In this document: one piece after another, positions 1 through 7,077 of the stretch
Numbering within the stretch: position 1 is the first letter of the stretch
Layout of the letters: the number at the start of each line of letters is the position of its first letter
Assembly: GCA_002402195.1 (NCBI GenBank)
Contig: NVVL01000049.1
Location: 1-41,219, forward strand
DNA length: 41,219 bases
Origin: Rickettsiales bacterium
GTDB taxonomy: Bacteria > Pseudomonadota > Alphaproteobacteria > Rickettsiales > Rickettsiaceae
Direction: 5' to 3'
Program-made: the position numbers and the translations under genes
The notes under the pieces: model-generated
Told to the model about the DNA's origin: nothing
Databases searched by the model: none
What the model saw: only the letters and a program-made list of their open reading frames with translations

Positions 1-22
1 AAAAAAAAAAAAAAAAAAAAAA
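1..22. repeat. poly-A run at window end
   Basis: Twenty-two consecutive A residues open the window. No coding or regulatory role is visible. It may be an assembly or library artefact at a contig end. If the molecule is circular, it would join the A-rich right end. Confidence 0.6.
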
Positions 23-79
23 CAACTATAAGCCTTACAACTAACAATTAAGTTAAGAAGTTATTAATCATTTGGAATA

Positions 80-136
80 TCCATCAGGGGGGTACGATAA
101 CAATGTAACAGTATTACAATGTAACGATATAACAAC
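80..136. repeat. left arm of terminal inverted repeat
   Basis: Positions 99-114 (AACAATGTAACAGTAT) are an exact reverse complement of 41115-41130. Similarity continues imperfectly for about 20 more bases (ACAATGTAACG against ACGATGTGACG). The stretch holds repeated ATGTAAC motifs related to the 19-bp tandem repeats at 1633-1689. It may be an origin or a protein-binding region. Confidence 0.6.
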
Positions 137-168
137 ATCTCAATCACCCACACATTACATGCGGCAAT

Positions 169-184
169 TGTTCCACGTGGAACA
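169..184. promoter_or_regulatory. parS: parS-like centromere palindrome
   Basis: TGTTCCACGTGGAACA is a perfect 16-bp palindrome that fits the chromosomal parS consensus TGTTnCACGTGnAACA used by ParB-family CTPases. It lies in non-coding terminal DNA. The same genome encodes a ParB-domain protein at 29215-30543. A match this long to a functional consensus is very unlikely by chance in 41 kb. Whether the host ParB or the phage protein binds it cannot be decided from sequence. Confidence 0.7.
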
Positions 185-256
185 TCATCTATGCTGGACT
201 TTACATCTCATCACCACCATGTTACAATGACGCTCACATATAGAGGCGCATAACCC

Positions 257-520
257 ATGTTTATACATGCTGGAGAGAATTGGAATACGTGGCAAGAGGA
301 GGATAAGCTTCATGCTTGTGGGCTAGCCACTAAAGGTATGGGAGAAGCCATTGCTTTGTTTCATACATACGAGAAGGAAGTGCGCCAACTATGTGTGGGG
401 TGTGGTTACTCTGGGAGGCGTGTAGACATACTTGTTGATGCCTTGCCTACTGTTGTTTGGATATGCCAGCCCTGCTTAACGCTTCATGAAAGGCGTGTCC
501 ATACGGTGGACATTAGGTAA
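257..520 (+). CDS. small zinc-finger protein, 87 aa
   Basis: The protein has two CxxC pairs, CVGC near residue 47 and CQPC near residue 70, followed by LTLHERR. This fits a compact treble-clef or zinc-ribbon fold like the many small phage zinc-finger proteins that end WxCxxCxxxH. The ATG has no clear Shine-Dalgarno sequence. It is the only rightward gene in the left arm and faces a leftward operon. Its last codons contain the first GTCCA-N5-TGGAC palindrome. Function is unknown; nucleic-acid binding is likely. Confidence 0.6.
   Translation: MFIHAGENWNTWQEEDKLHACGLATKGMGEAIALFHTYEKEVRQLCVGCGYSGRRVDILVDALPTVVWICQPCLTLHERRVHTVDIR
497..511. promoter_or_regulatory. GTCCA-N5-TGGAC palindrome, copy 1
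   Basis: GTCCATACGGTGGAC overlaps the last codons of the 87-aa gene and sits between two converging transcription units. It is one of seven copies in the window, all at gene junctions. It could be an operator or an RNA hairpin (UGUCCA/UGGACA). Confidence 0.6.
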
Positions 521-569
521 TAACTGCCGCTAAATGATGGGTGCGTGTGTAGACTATATATAAAGACCA

Positions 570-608
570 TAAAAGAAGGAGGGATATAACATCCTTGTCA
601 TACCCTCC
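570..608 (-). terminator. Rho-independent terminator of left-arm operon
   Basis: Read leftward, GGAGGG (603-608) pairs with CCCTCC (578-583), extended by TAT/ATA pairs, and is followed by the T-rich tract TTCTTTTAT (569-577). It lies 10 bases after the stop of the gene at 618-767 and so closes the leftward left-arm operon. The rightward 87-aa gene runs toward it. Confidence 0.65.
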
Positions 609-617
609 CAACGATCC

Positions 618-767
618 CTAGCCCACCACTATCTTACACTTCCCTGCCTTTGTGAATGGTTTACTCTTCTTACGTCTACGCCTCCCCATGATTGTACCAT
701 TACATCCTATGATTACGTCACCATAGTTCTTACCACATATTACTATATCCTTCTTACCTTTGCTCAT
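618..767 (-). CDS. hypothetical basic protein, 49 aa
   Basis: The ORF starts at an ATG preceded by GGGGTGGTAATT, the same start context as its two upstream neighbours (GGTGGTAATTATGAG). The product is short and basic, with an RRRRKK cluster near residue 30 and three cysteines spread along it. It could bind nucleic acid, but no family is recognised. It is the last gene of the left-arm leftward operon, just before the terminator at 570-608. Confidence 0.55.
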   Translation of the reverse strand: MSKGKKDIVICGKNYGDVIIGCNGTIMGRRRRKKSKPFTKAGKCKIVVG

Positions 768-810
768 AATTACCACCCCATTAGTTAGGACATCCTTGTC
801 CGTTAATCCC

Positions 811-1206
811 TTACTCTGCTGCCGTTACCTGCTTAAGCAATGCTGCAATATCCTCAGGGGACATTCCTTCAACAAGTGCGCCTACCTTCTCACTGACAGT
901 CTTACCACGTTTCTGCTTGGTAAGCAAGTCAGATACTAGAAACACCTGACTGGTTTGCTCCTCCCCTGTTGCGATAGGCTCCGATTGTTTCTTCCAAGCA
1001 TTCCTACAGTCGATAACTAAACTCCTGCTAGCTAGCTCCATTAGTTTCGATGTCGGTACATCAGTGAAGTCGAAACCCCAGTCCATGACGACATCAACAT
1101 CTTGCCCATGCCTAGTAACATGGTGGAGTGTAACAACATTATCCACCACCATACAAGTGCGGCTTTCCTTCTCACCTTTCTTCAGTATTGTTCCATGCTT
1201 ACTCAT
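811..1206 (-). CDS. hypothetical phage protein, 131 aa
   Basis: The start is ATG at 1206, because AAAGGTGGTAATT is the ribosome-binding context shared with two neighbouring genes; a longer upstream reading has no such site. The C-terminal helix has the pattern EGMSPEDIAALLKQ, which resembles KGMTPEQVAATLKEA at the end of the 120-aa protein at 34724-35086. The central WGFDFTD segment also resembles a region of that protein. The two are probably distant paralogues. Function is unknown. Confidence 0.6.
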   Translation of the reverse strand: MSKHGTILKKGEKESRTCMVVDNVVTLHHVTRHGQDVDVVMDWGFDFTDVPTSKLMELASRSLVIDCRNAWKKQSEPIATGEEQTSQVFLVSDLLTKQKRGKTVSEKVGALVEGMSPEDIAALLKQVTAAE

Positions 1207-1234
1207 AATTACCACCTTTAGATTATGTCTAGTT

Positions 1235-1251
1235 TGATGCGGAATTGCATC
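1235..1251 (-). promoter_or_regulatory. leader hairpin, copy A
   Basis: On the leftward strand GATGC-AATTCC-GCATC forms a 5-bp stem with a 6-base loop, about 30 bases upstream of the ATG at 1206. Loop and stem are nearly repeated at 1512-1537, in front of the next gene upstream. It is probably an mRNA leader structure or processing site. Confidence 0.5.
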
Positions 1252-1287
1252 GTATAACACCCGTATGTAAACAGGCATTATACGCTG

Positions 1288-1488
1288 TTATCCCATAATT
1301 AAATCGTTTCCTATTGATATATCCGCCACATTTGATGGCTTCCATCCATCCTCAACACAGTCAATACCGAACGTTACATAGTCCATACCATGCGTAATCT
1401 TTGCTATTGTGCGGGTATCAAAAGAAACAACTATTTGTGCATCATCAGGATATGTCGCTAATGCTTTTAATAGTTCCGATTTACTCAT
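1288..1488 (-). CDS. conserved-type phage protein, 66 aa
   Basis: The start is ATG at 1488, preceded by AAAAGGTGGTAATT. The N-terminus SKSELLKALATYPDDAQIVV resembles a widespread small phage protein that begins with a helix and then YPDDAxVxV before a beta-rich part. No enzymatic motif is visible. It is the first gene of the three-gene leftward left-arm operon, downstream of the control region at 1500-1740. Confidence 0.65.
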   Translation of the reverse strand: MSKSELLKALATYPDDAQIVVSFDTRTIAKITHGMDYVTFGIDCVEDGWKPSNVADISIGNDLIMG

Positions 1489-1511
1489 AATTACCACCTT
1501 TTAGCTAATCC

Positions 1512-1537
1512 CACATGATACGGAATTGCATCATGTG
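1512..1537 (-). promoter_or_regulatory. leader hairpin, copy B
   Basis: CACATGAT at 1512-1519 and ATCATGTG at 1530-1537 form a perfect 8-bp inverted repeat around ACGGAATTGC. The core TGATACGGAATTGCATC matches copy A at 1235-1251 except for one base. It lies 24 bases upstream of the ATG at 1488. Confidence 0.55.
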
Positions 1538-1539
1538 TT

Positions 1540-1567
1540 ACCATACAACATGCAAACGCCATGCCAA
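1540..1567 (-). promoter_or_regulatory. possible leftward promoter
   Basis: Read leftward, TTGGCA (1562-1567), a 16-base gap and TATGGT (1540-1545) form a weak sigma70-type promoter in the right place for the left-arm operon. The -10 box is poor, so this is a candidate only. Confidence 0.3.
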
Positions 1568-1632
1568 CATTTTAAATAAATAATAGGTATAAGAATCAAC
1601 AACATACAGAAACCACCAATAACTGTGAAATG

Positions 1633-1689
1633 TCATAATGTGACAATTATGTAACAATGTGACAATTATGTCATAATGTGACAATCCAC
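1633..1689. repeat. three tandem 19-bp iteron-like repeats
   Basis: The three contiguous units are TCATAATGTGACAATTATG (1633-1651), TAACAATGTGACAATTATG (1652-1670) and TCATAATGTGACAATCCAC (1671-1689). The shared core AATGTGACAAT resembles the AATGTAAC repeats at both genome ends. Length and tandem arrangement fit iterons or a cooperative operator in the divergent control region. Confidence 0.7.
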
Positions 1690-1914
1690 CAAATGTTGCA
1701 CATACGCACCAACATGGAACGGGCATCCCCGTTGCGAATGAGAATCATCTTTGTCTGCGCCCCATAAGAAAAATTTATACCTGTCAACGAAATAGAAAAC
1801 CCCCCGACACCCATGCGTATGTATAACTTGACACTCTCCGCGCAGATGAATTTTTCATACCTTGAGGACGCTTGATGTTATTTGAGGCATCTCAATACCG
1901 CGTATCCATGCTTA

Positions 1915-1943
1915 TTGACACATTTCCCTATCTATGGTATTGT
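1915..1943 (+). promoter_or_regulatory. sigma70-type promoter of rightward late operon
   Basis: TTGACA at 1915-1920, a 17-base spacer and TATTGT at 1938-1943 precede the first rightward gene (ATG 1978). The -35 box is perfect; the -10 box matches at four of six bases. The interval 1740-1977 has no other recognisable gene and is taken as the control region for the long rightward operon. Confidence 0.6.
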
Positions 1944-1977
1944 GGGTTAAGGATTTTATTAACAAGAGATTACATAT

Positions 1978-2136
1978 ATGGCATCAACAGAGAAGCATCC
2001 ACGAACACCAGGTGACGCGAGAAAGATGCTGGCGCAGAGGAAGAAAGCTCGGGGGATGATAAGTAAAGATCAGAAGCTTCGCTCGGATATGTTGAGGGAA
2101 TTATTAATGTTGGAGAAGAAAGGTGAGGCGAAGTGA
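1978..2136 (+). CDS. hypothetical basic protein, 52 aa
   Basis: This small ORF begins 35 bases after the promoter -10 box, with ATG in a weak ribosome-binding context (AAGAGATTACAT). It is rich in Lys, Arg and Glu and is probably one long helix. Two further tiny genes follow with overlaps, as in a phage leader operon. No family is recognised. Confidence 0.5.
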   Translation: MASTEKHPRTPGDARKMLAQRKKARGMISKDQKLRSDMLRELLMLEKKGEAK

Positions 2137-2137
2137 A

Positions 2138-2254
2138 ATGAAACGTATGCGTAGAGCCTTCACGATGACTGTTATGAAGCGTCTTAAAGAGTATAAAGAC
2201 AAGGTTATAGTTAGGAAAGCTAAAGAGGATAAGAAAAATGCCACAGGTGAATGA
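2138..2254 (+). CDS. hypothetical very basic peptide, 38 aa
   Basis: The ATG lies one base after the preceding stop, with GGTGAGG about nine bases upstream. The peptide is strongly basic (MKRMRRAF start, many Lys) and probably helical. The next ORF overlaps its last 17 bases. Function unknown; nucleic-acid binding is possible from charge alone. Confidence 0.45.
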   Translation: MKRMRRAFTMTVMKRLKEYKDKVIVRKAKEDKKNATGE

Positions 2255-2411
2255 ACAACTAGATAAGCTTTGGTCGAATGACATACCAGAGGATACTAAC
2301 ATCAATGCTGAGGGCTTAAAACTAGGCTTGGTTAAGGCAGAAGTAGCTGATGGGGTTAATAACGCCGGTGTCCATCAAGTGGACAATAAGGGGGCGTCAT
2401 GCCTGAAGTAA
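2238..2411 (+). CDS. hypothetical protein, 57 aa
   Basis: ATG at 2238 is preceded by AAAGAGGATAAG. The product is acidic to neutral with no recognised domain. Its 3' end contains the second GTCCA-N5-TGGAC palindrome, read in the frame Val-His-Gln-Val-Asp. It runs 13 bases into the next gene. The run of small overlapping ORFs supports it, but the evidence is thin. Confidence 0.45.
   Translation: MPQVNEQLDKLWSNDIPEDTNINAEGLKLGLVKAEVADGVNNAGVHQVDNKGASCLK
2370..2384. promoter_or_regulatory. GTCCA-N5-TGGAC palindrome, copy 2
   Basis: GTCCATCAAGTGGAC lies 15 bases before the ATG of the gene at 2399. It is placed where an operator or a translation-controlling hairpin could act on the start of the structural block. 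Confidence 0.6.
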
Positions 2412-2668
2412 CGTTACGCGGACGAGAGAAGTCAGGAGGTGGTCAAGCTGGGGAGGTATTCGTACAAGGGAAGGGAATCCTATCTGCTATATGGACTGGT
2501 GGCGGTACTGGGTCAGCACCAGACCCTGAGGACTATGAATTAGCAGATATCGGGGCTGACTTACTTGGTATAGCAACTGGTGTGACGTATCATATAGTAG
2601 GGGCTGTTGGCTCTAAGAGCTGGGTGGCTACTGGCGGCACGGTTCAGAACTTATACGGAGGTGCGTAA
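2399..2668 (+). CDS. probable small virion protein, 89 aa
   Basis: The start is supported by GGGGG six bases upstream of the ATG. The protein is Gly-rich and beta-prone with no signal peptide or catalytic motif. It begins a chain of head-to-tail overlapping genes (stop/start overlaps at 2668, 2946, 3344 and 3772) that ends in lectin-like and repeat-rich proteins, so a tail or decoration role is inferred from position only. Confidence 0.55.
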   Translation: MPEVTLRGREKSGGGQAGEVFVQGKGILSAIWTGGGTGSAPDPEDYELADIGADLLGIATGVTYHIVGAVGSKSWVATGGTVQNLYGGA

Positions 2669-2946
2669 TGCATCCTATTAGAGCAGTGAGAAACTACCTT
2701 GATGGACGTAAGTCAGGTAAGCCTTGTCGAATAAATGCTAAGGATTATCCAAGAAGTGATTATTCCTCCTACTGGGTTTATTTCATCAACAGTGAGACTT
2801 TCCAGTGGCGAGTTGATTTCATAGACTATAGCACAGGAGATACTGTTCGGTTGTTCGGTAAAGCTGCTAAGAATGCAAACAAGGCACGAATTTTGGCACA
2901 GAAATGTGTCCTTAAAAATATAGAACAATATCGGAGGGTAAGCTAA
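2668..2946 (+). CDS. hypothetical protein, 92 aa
   Basis: The start codon overlaps the stop of the preceding gene (TAATG). The protein is basic and aromatic-rich, with a middle part likely to form beta strands (YWVYFINSETFQWRVDF) and a C-terminal helix. No family is recognised. Tight coupling to the next gene suggests a shared role in the tail or receptor module. Confidence 0.55.
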   Translation: MHPIRAVRNYLDGRKSGKPCRINAKDYPRSDYSSYWVYFINSETFQWRVDFIDYSTGDTVRLFGKAAKNANKARILAQKCVLKNIEQYRRVS

Positions 2947-3344
2947 TGTCTTTAGGATTTATAACCGCGCTACGTAATAACATGCTGGACGAGATAACTG
3001 CATTGATTGATGCTGGTGCAGATGGTCTTGTAAGGATATACGACGGCACACAACCTGCTACAGGTGGTGCTGTTACGACATTACTAGCTGAGGGCGCATT
3101 CTCTACAAATAGTGCCCCTGCAGCTTCTGGTGGAGTCTTAACACACAGCGCTATTGGAGATGAGGCAAGTGCGCCTAATGGTGGAACTCCCACATGGTAT
3201 CGTATCGTTGACTCAACTGCTGCCTTTGTTATGGACGGTACTGCGGGAACGTCAGGTACAGATATGATACTTGATGCTGCAACTATAACTGCCGGACAAA
3301 CAGTTTCGTTTAACAGTTCAACTATTACTGCTGGCAATGTCTAG
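2946..3344 (+). CDS. probable virion protein, 132 aa
   Basis: The protein has a short N-terminal helix (RNNMLDEITALIDAG) and then a beta-rich, Gly/Ala/Thr/Ser-rich body without cysteines or catalytic motifs. This composition is typical of small phage tail or head-surface proteins. ATG is preceded by CGGAGGGTAAGCTA, a strong ribosome-binding site. It ends on the base where the next gene's GTG begins. Confidence 0.55.
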   Translation: MSLGFITALRNNMLDEITALIDAGADGLVRIYDGTQPATGGAVTTLLAEGAFSTNSAPAASGGVLTHSAIGDEASAPNGGTPTWYRIVDSTAAFVMDGTAGTSGTDMILDAATITAGQTVSFNSSTITAGNV

Positions 3345-3772
3345 TGAGCAAACTATCCGATGAAATAACCAATGATCCACTAGGGCGCGGCTATGCAGGT
3401 ATGGATGCAGAGCAGGTTGCGTTTAGCCTGACTGAAGTTAAAGACCGACCAGTCGATAATGACGAGTCCATAGATAATATAAAAATGTACTTGCTGCGAA
3501 AGCGTAAATACATTGTAATTAAAGATTCGCCTGAGCTTGCTGCTAGAGAGTTTATGGTGCTGCTTACAGAATTTGAACAGTTACTTTTTGATAATCCAGG
3601 TAAGCGAAAAATGTTTAAAGACATACTCAGTGAGCTAGTTGATGCAGGATTACTAACCTCGCCCATGCGTACAGCATTGCTTGGCTTTGTTTCATTCACA
3701 GGAACAAGATCGCAAGAATTGGGGCTAGGTCGTGTTAGAGCTGGCGATGTTAAAGAATCGAGGAATACATAA
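3344..3772 (+). CDS. phage virion-module protein, 142 aa
   Basis: The start is GTG at 3344, overlapping the TAG of the previous gene. The N-terminus (LSDEITNDPLGRGYAGM) matches a common phage protein signature in which LxxEIxNDPLxRGYxGM precedes helical segments. Those proteins usually lie among tail genes and have no assigned biochemical role. The C-terminal half is helical. Confidence 0.55.
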   Translation: MSKLSDEITNDPLGRGYAGMDAEQVAFSLTEVKDRPVDNDESIDNIKMYLLRKRKYIVIKDSPELAAREFMVLLTEFEQLLFDNPGKRKMFKDILSELVDAGLLTSPMRTALLGFVSFTGTRSQELGLGRVRAGDVKESRNT

Positions 3773-4242
3773 TGGCTATTGGAACTGATGCGACCATAAT
3801 TGTGCTTGGCACTACTGACGTGGCAGACGATACATCAACCTCGGCTATTGTTGACGGGGTAATGTCTGTTGCTGCTGACATAACAGCGTGGACAAATGAC
3901 GATGATGCGCCCTTTGCAAATTTTATACTCAACTGGCAGTCAGCAGCAACTACATTAACAGGTAATATTTTCCTCCATGTAAGGCCGATTAATATAGACG
4001 GCGCTAATGACTCTCCCATTCCGACAACAGCAGACCCAATAGGTCGTGCAGGCGTGTTTGAGATTGATGGAGCTAAGGCGATTAATACAGACCACCCATA
4101 TCTTGCAAGTATTGACTTACGCCCATTCACGATGAAAACAAGTCAGGAGTTCGAGTTTTATCTATTTAATAATACAGGAGAGACAATAGCAGCTAACTGG
4201 GATTTAGACGTTGTGCCTTTATCGTTTAACGGTGCTGCTTAA
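3772..4242 (+). CDS. probable tail or capsid-surface protein, 156 aa
   Basis: The protein is beta-rich, with Asp/Thr/Ala-rich stretches and no recognised motif. It starts at an ATG overlapping the preceding stop and ends where the lectin-like protein begins. Position between two virion-type genes is the only guide to function. A receptor-binding or tail-surface role is possible. Confidence 0.5.
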   Translation: MAIGTDATIIVLGTTDVADDTSTSAIVDGVMSVAADITAWTNDDDAPFANFILNWQSAATTLTGNIFLHVRPINIDGANDSPIPTTADPIGRAGVFEIDGAKAINTDHPYLASIDLRPFTMKTSQEFEFYLFNNTGETIAANWDLDVVPLSFNGAA

Positions 4243-5042
4243 TGCCCTACGCCCTGCCAGATTCTAGGATAGAAAACGCATCCTTGAAATCTTACGATAC
4301 TGTACCTGTCGGTCGTTATGAAGTGGATAAAAGACACTGGATAGCACATAAGATGACAGGGTTTTTTCTGCCAGGTAGCCTTATACAAGGTGTTAATGGT
4401 TTTGGCTGTGAGAATCTTATGAAGGGATACAGAGATTTAACGTTCACGACAGCAAGCTCTGCTGACCCTGTGAGAGTTATGTCAGATAAAGGGCGTGTCG
4501 TTGACTTAAACGACCAGTTCTTAGCATCGCCAGAGGTAGATACACCAGAATTTATAAGTGCTGACGGCGTGACTATTGCTGCTTTGTACAGACTTGACAC
4601 GCATCAATCGTCTGGCGGCTCACCAATCTGCCGTGCGGTTACAAGTAGCTCATCAAGTACGTATTACGCGACCAAAGACTATTCAAATAGGTCACAATTC
4701 GCGGCGAGGATCGGTGGTTCTAATAGAACCATAGTTTACAACACAGGAATCACGCTAGGTCAGTGGGTTTTCCGTATCGGCTTATATGACAAAGCATCAG
4801 GAAGAATGGAGCTGTGGGATAGGGAGCTTGGCTTAATAGCTAATAATAGCTATGCAGGTGACTTGTCTACTGCGACAGGCTCTGAAAGAAATTTTAGAAT
4901 CGCATGTGGCAAACAAGATGATGCAAACAGGGGTTTTGATGGCGTGGTCGCAATGGCTGCTGTATGGAATGGTATCGGCATAGATGCTACGACAATCGAA
5001 GCATTTTTTAATGATTACAAGCAGGTGTTAATACCCGCATGA
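4242..5042 (+). CDS. LamG/concanavalin-like tail protein, 266 aa
   Basis: From about residue 100 the protein has features of a LamG/ConA-type jelly-roll: alternating strands, a central GQWVFRIGLYD segment, ASGRMELWDRE, and a late FRIACGKQDD before a strand-rich end. This domain is common in phage tail fibres and binds glycans. The N-terminal 80 residues may attach it to the tail. Its stop overlaps the start of the repeat protein that follows. Confidence 0.55.
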   Translation: MPYALPDSRIENASLKSYDTVPVGRYEVDKRHWIAHKMTGFFLPGSLIQGVNGFGCENLMKGYRDLTFTTASSADPVRVMSDKGRVVDLNDQFLASPEVDTPEFISADGVTIAALYRLDTHQSSGGSPICRAVTSSSSSTYYATKDYSNRSQFAARIGGSNRTIVYNTGITLGQWVFRIGLYDKASGRMELWDRELGLIANNSYAGDLSTATGSERNFRIACGKQDDANRGFDGVVAMAAVWNGIGIDATTIEAFFNDYKQVLIPA

Positions 5043-5725
5043 GTCTGTCGTTAATAAGAAGAAAGATTGGCGCAGGTGGTGGCGCTGATGTTACGGCAGA
5101 TATAGTTGTAACTGTTGATGACTTCACAGGTAGTATTTCAGTAGCAGTAAAAGTTGGGGCTACAGTATCTCCCACACTTGAAGATTTCACGGCTGGCATA
5201 TCGGTAGGAGTCCCAGTACAGATTACAATAGCCTCGACGTTAGATGATGCAACAGGTAGCATATCGGCAGGCGTTCTTGCTGTAGCAACGTTAAACGCTA
5301 CTGTTGATGATTTCATAGGTGCGATTTCTGCAAGTGCAAGGTTTAATGCAAATATAGCTTCAACGCTTGATGATTTCATAGGCGCGATAAGCGCAGCAGC
5401 AAAAGTACAGGTAACGTTATCGCCAACATTAGATGATATAACTGGAAGCATATCTGCAAGTGTACCTGTTGAAAGTGATTTCGCATCAACATTAGATGAC
5501 TTTACAGCAGTAATAGATGTAACAGCCGCAACGAATAGAACGGCTGATATCGTAGCAACGATGGACGAGATGACTGGTAGTATTTCAGCCAGCGTTTTAG
5601 CACAAGCAAGCATGAGTACAACACTTGATGATATGGGTGCTGTGATGAATGTGGTAACAGGTAATACGGCTACTTCTAAAATGTCTCCGGTTATGAGAAT
5701 GTTCATAGCCTCAGGAAGAATGTAA
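5039..5725 (+). CDS. 21-residue tandem-repeat protein, 228 aa
   Basis: After about 25 residues the protein consists of nine tandem units, mostly 21 residues long, with consensus T-[LV]-D-D-F-x-G-x-I-S followed by a variable beta strand. The underlying DNA period is 63 bases. The start overlaps the previous stop in ATGA. Regular short repeats ending in beta strands suggest a fibrous, solenoid or beta-prism tail spike shaft. No catalytic motif is visible. Confidence 0.65.
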   Translation: MSLSLIRRKIGAGGGADVTADIVVTVDDFTGSISVAVKVGATVSPTLEDFTAGISVGVPVQITIASTLDDATGSISAGVLAVATLNATVDDFIGAISASARFNANIASTLDDFIGAISAAAKVQVTLSPTLDDITGSISASVPVESDFASTLDDFTAVIDVTAATNRTADIVATMDEMTGSISASVLAQASMSTTLDDMGAVMNVVTGNTATSKMSPVMRMFIASGRM

Positions 5726-5746
5726 CTTTAACAACGAGGATATGAA

Positions 5747-6145
5747 ATGAAAAGACTATGGTTAGCAAGTTTATTATTAATGACGTTTAACGTGTATGCG
5801 CAGAACTTCACGTTGACGTGGGTTAATGCTACAGAGAGAGAAGACGGTTCGGAGTTGCTGCAAAGCGACATAGCGCACCATAAACTTCGTGATTCAGAAA
5901 CCGGCACTATTATCATCGACAATATAGAAGGCACGTTGACGAGTTACATATACAACTTTCCCACAGGCGTTTATATTGCGTCGATGACAACTGTTGACAG
6001 TGATGGAAGAGAGTCGGCATACAGTCCGTTTCTCAACTTTGAGTCTGTTACAGATTCAGAAACTTTACCTGTTATTGTTGAACCACCAACGTCGCCACAG
6101 CAAGTTATAATTACGATTACTGTCGATGTTGAAACAACTCCATAA
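5747..6145 (+). CDS. secreted fibronectin type III-like protein, 132 aa
   Basis: The N-terminus is a typical signal peptide: MKR, a hydrophobic core LWLASLLLMTFNV and a YAQ cleavage site at about residue 19. The following 85 residues look like an FN3-type beta sandwich (LTWVNATEREDGSEL, then YIYNFPTGVYIASMTTVDSDGRES). A Pro/Val-rich tail follows. Such exported proteins occur in phages as envelope or surface proteins. It lies just before the small terminase and lysis genes. Confidence 0.6.
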   Translation: MKRLWLASLLLMTFNVYAQNFTLTWVNATEREDGSELLQSDIAHHKLRDSETGTIIIDNIEGTLTSYIYNFPTGVYIASMTTVDSDGRESAYSPFLNFESVTDSETLPVIVEPPTSPQQVIITITVDVETTP

Positions 6146-6154
6146 GTATATACT

Positions 6155-6652
6155 ATGAACATCCTTCAAGAACATGAATTAATGTTAAAGGAAGATTCTC
6201 CTGTATATACGAGCGCACAGTATGAGGAGGAGAAAGCCTCTGGTGATAGAAAAGATGACGGTAGTAGGAAGCTGCTTAAGTTAACGCCGCGCCATGAGGA
6301 GATGATAGCCATGCATCTTGATGGTATGCGTAATAAAGATATAGCCTCCGCGTATCAGATTACGGATTCTACTATATCTATATTTTTAAAAGACCCTCTT
6401 GTATTAGCTGTAATCAGTGAGGCGCGTGTACAGAATGAGGCTAGGTTTGCCTCTTTGTATGGGAAGGTAGTTGATGTTATCGAAGATTCTGTGAATGGTG
6501 CTGAAAGTATTGATATACGGCTGAAGGGTGCTAGCCTATACCTAAAAGAGGTGGGTAATAAGCCTGTAGGAGAAAGGAAAACTGCTGAGGATGTAGTTCA
6601 ACAGATAATTAATATGCAAATAAACGGTGATATAGTAGTCAAGGGAGCCTAA
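6155..6652 (+). CDS. probable small terminase subunit, 165 aa
   Basis: A helix-turn-helix is visible around residues 45-80 (LTPRHEEMIAMHLDG, then IASAYQITDSTISIFLKD), followed by helical segments and a short C-terminal tail. Small terminases bind packaging sites with such an N-terminal HTH and then oligomerise. The large terminase lies four genes downstream, with lysis genes between. The start has only a weak ribosome-binding site. Confidence 0.6.
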   Translation: MNILQEHELMLKEDSPVYTSAQYEEEKASGDRKDDGSRKLLKLTPRHEEMIAMHLDGMRNKDIASAYQITDSTISIFLKDPLVLAVISEARVQNEARFASLYGKVVDVIEDSVNGAESIDIRLKGASLYLKEVGNKPVGERKTAEDVVQQIINMQINGDIVVKGA

Positions 6653-7077
6653 TGATAAGACTAGAGAAGAACTTTATATTATCAGAGCTTGTGCATCCTG
6701 CTTTGTATAAGCAGTTCAAAGGTGCTTCTTACAACATGCTTAATATACGCCTGTCTCCTACGTTACAAAGCATAAGAGATGTATTTGGACAAATGGCTAT
6801 TAATGGCTTTTTCAAAGGGAGGTTGTTTAAAGATTCTGGTTTACGTCTCCCTCATGGTAAGGTGGGAGCTAAGAGGTCGGGGCATAAGTTTGGTTATACA
6901 GCTGATGCTAAGTTTTATGACACCACTCCCATTGAGGTACAAAGACACATATTAGAACATCAAGAGGATTTTCCCTACATAACTCGTATGGAAGATGCTA
7001 ACATTACTAAAACATGGCTTCATATTGAGGTAGGTACTAATAACAGGGTTGGCGCAATCTATGTGTTCAAGCCATAA
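6652..7077 (+). CDS. M15-type peptidoglycan endopeptidase (endolysin), 141 aa
   Basis: The protein carries the zinc-peptidase M15 signature: SGHKFGYTADAKF, with the His and Asp ligands spaced as SxHxxGxAxD, and later TWLHIEVG with the second zinc His. The family cleaves peptide cross-links in peptidoglycan. There is no signal peptide, so release to the wall needs a holin. Two small membrane proteins follow directly, making a lysis cassette before the terminase. Confidence 0.75.
   Translation: MIRLEKNFILSELVHPALYKQFKGASYNMLNIRLSPTLQSIRDVFGQMAINGFFKGRLFKDSGLRLPHGKVGAKRSGHKFGYTADAKFYDTTPIEVQRHILEHQEDFPYITRMEDANITKTWLHIEVGTNNRVGAIYVFKP

Noticed and set aside
1538..1726. 62-codon leftward ORF over the tandem repeats
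   Set aside because: Its codons come from the 19-bp repeats, composition is aromatic and cysteine-rich without pattern, and there is no ribosome-binding site.
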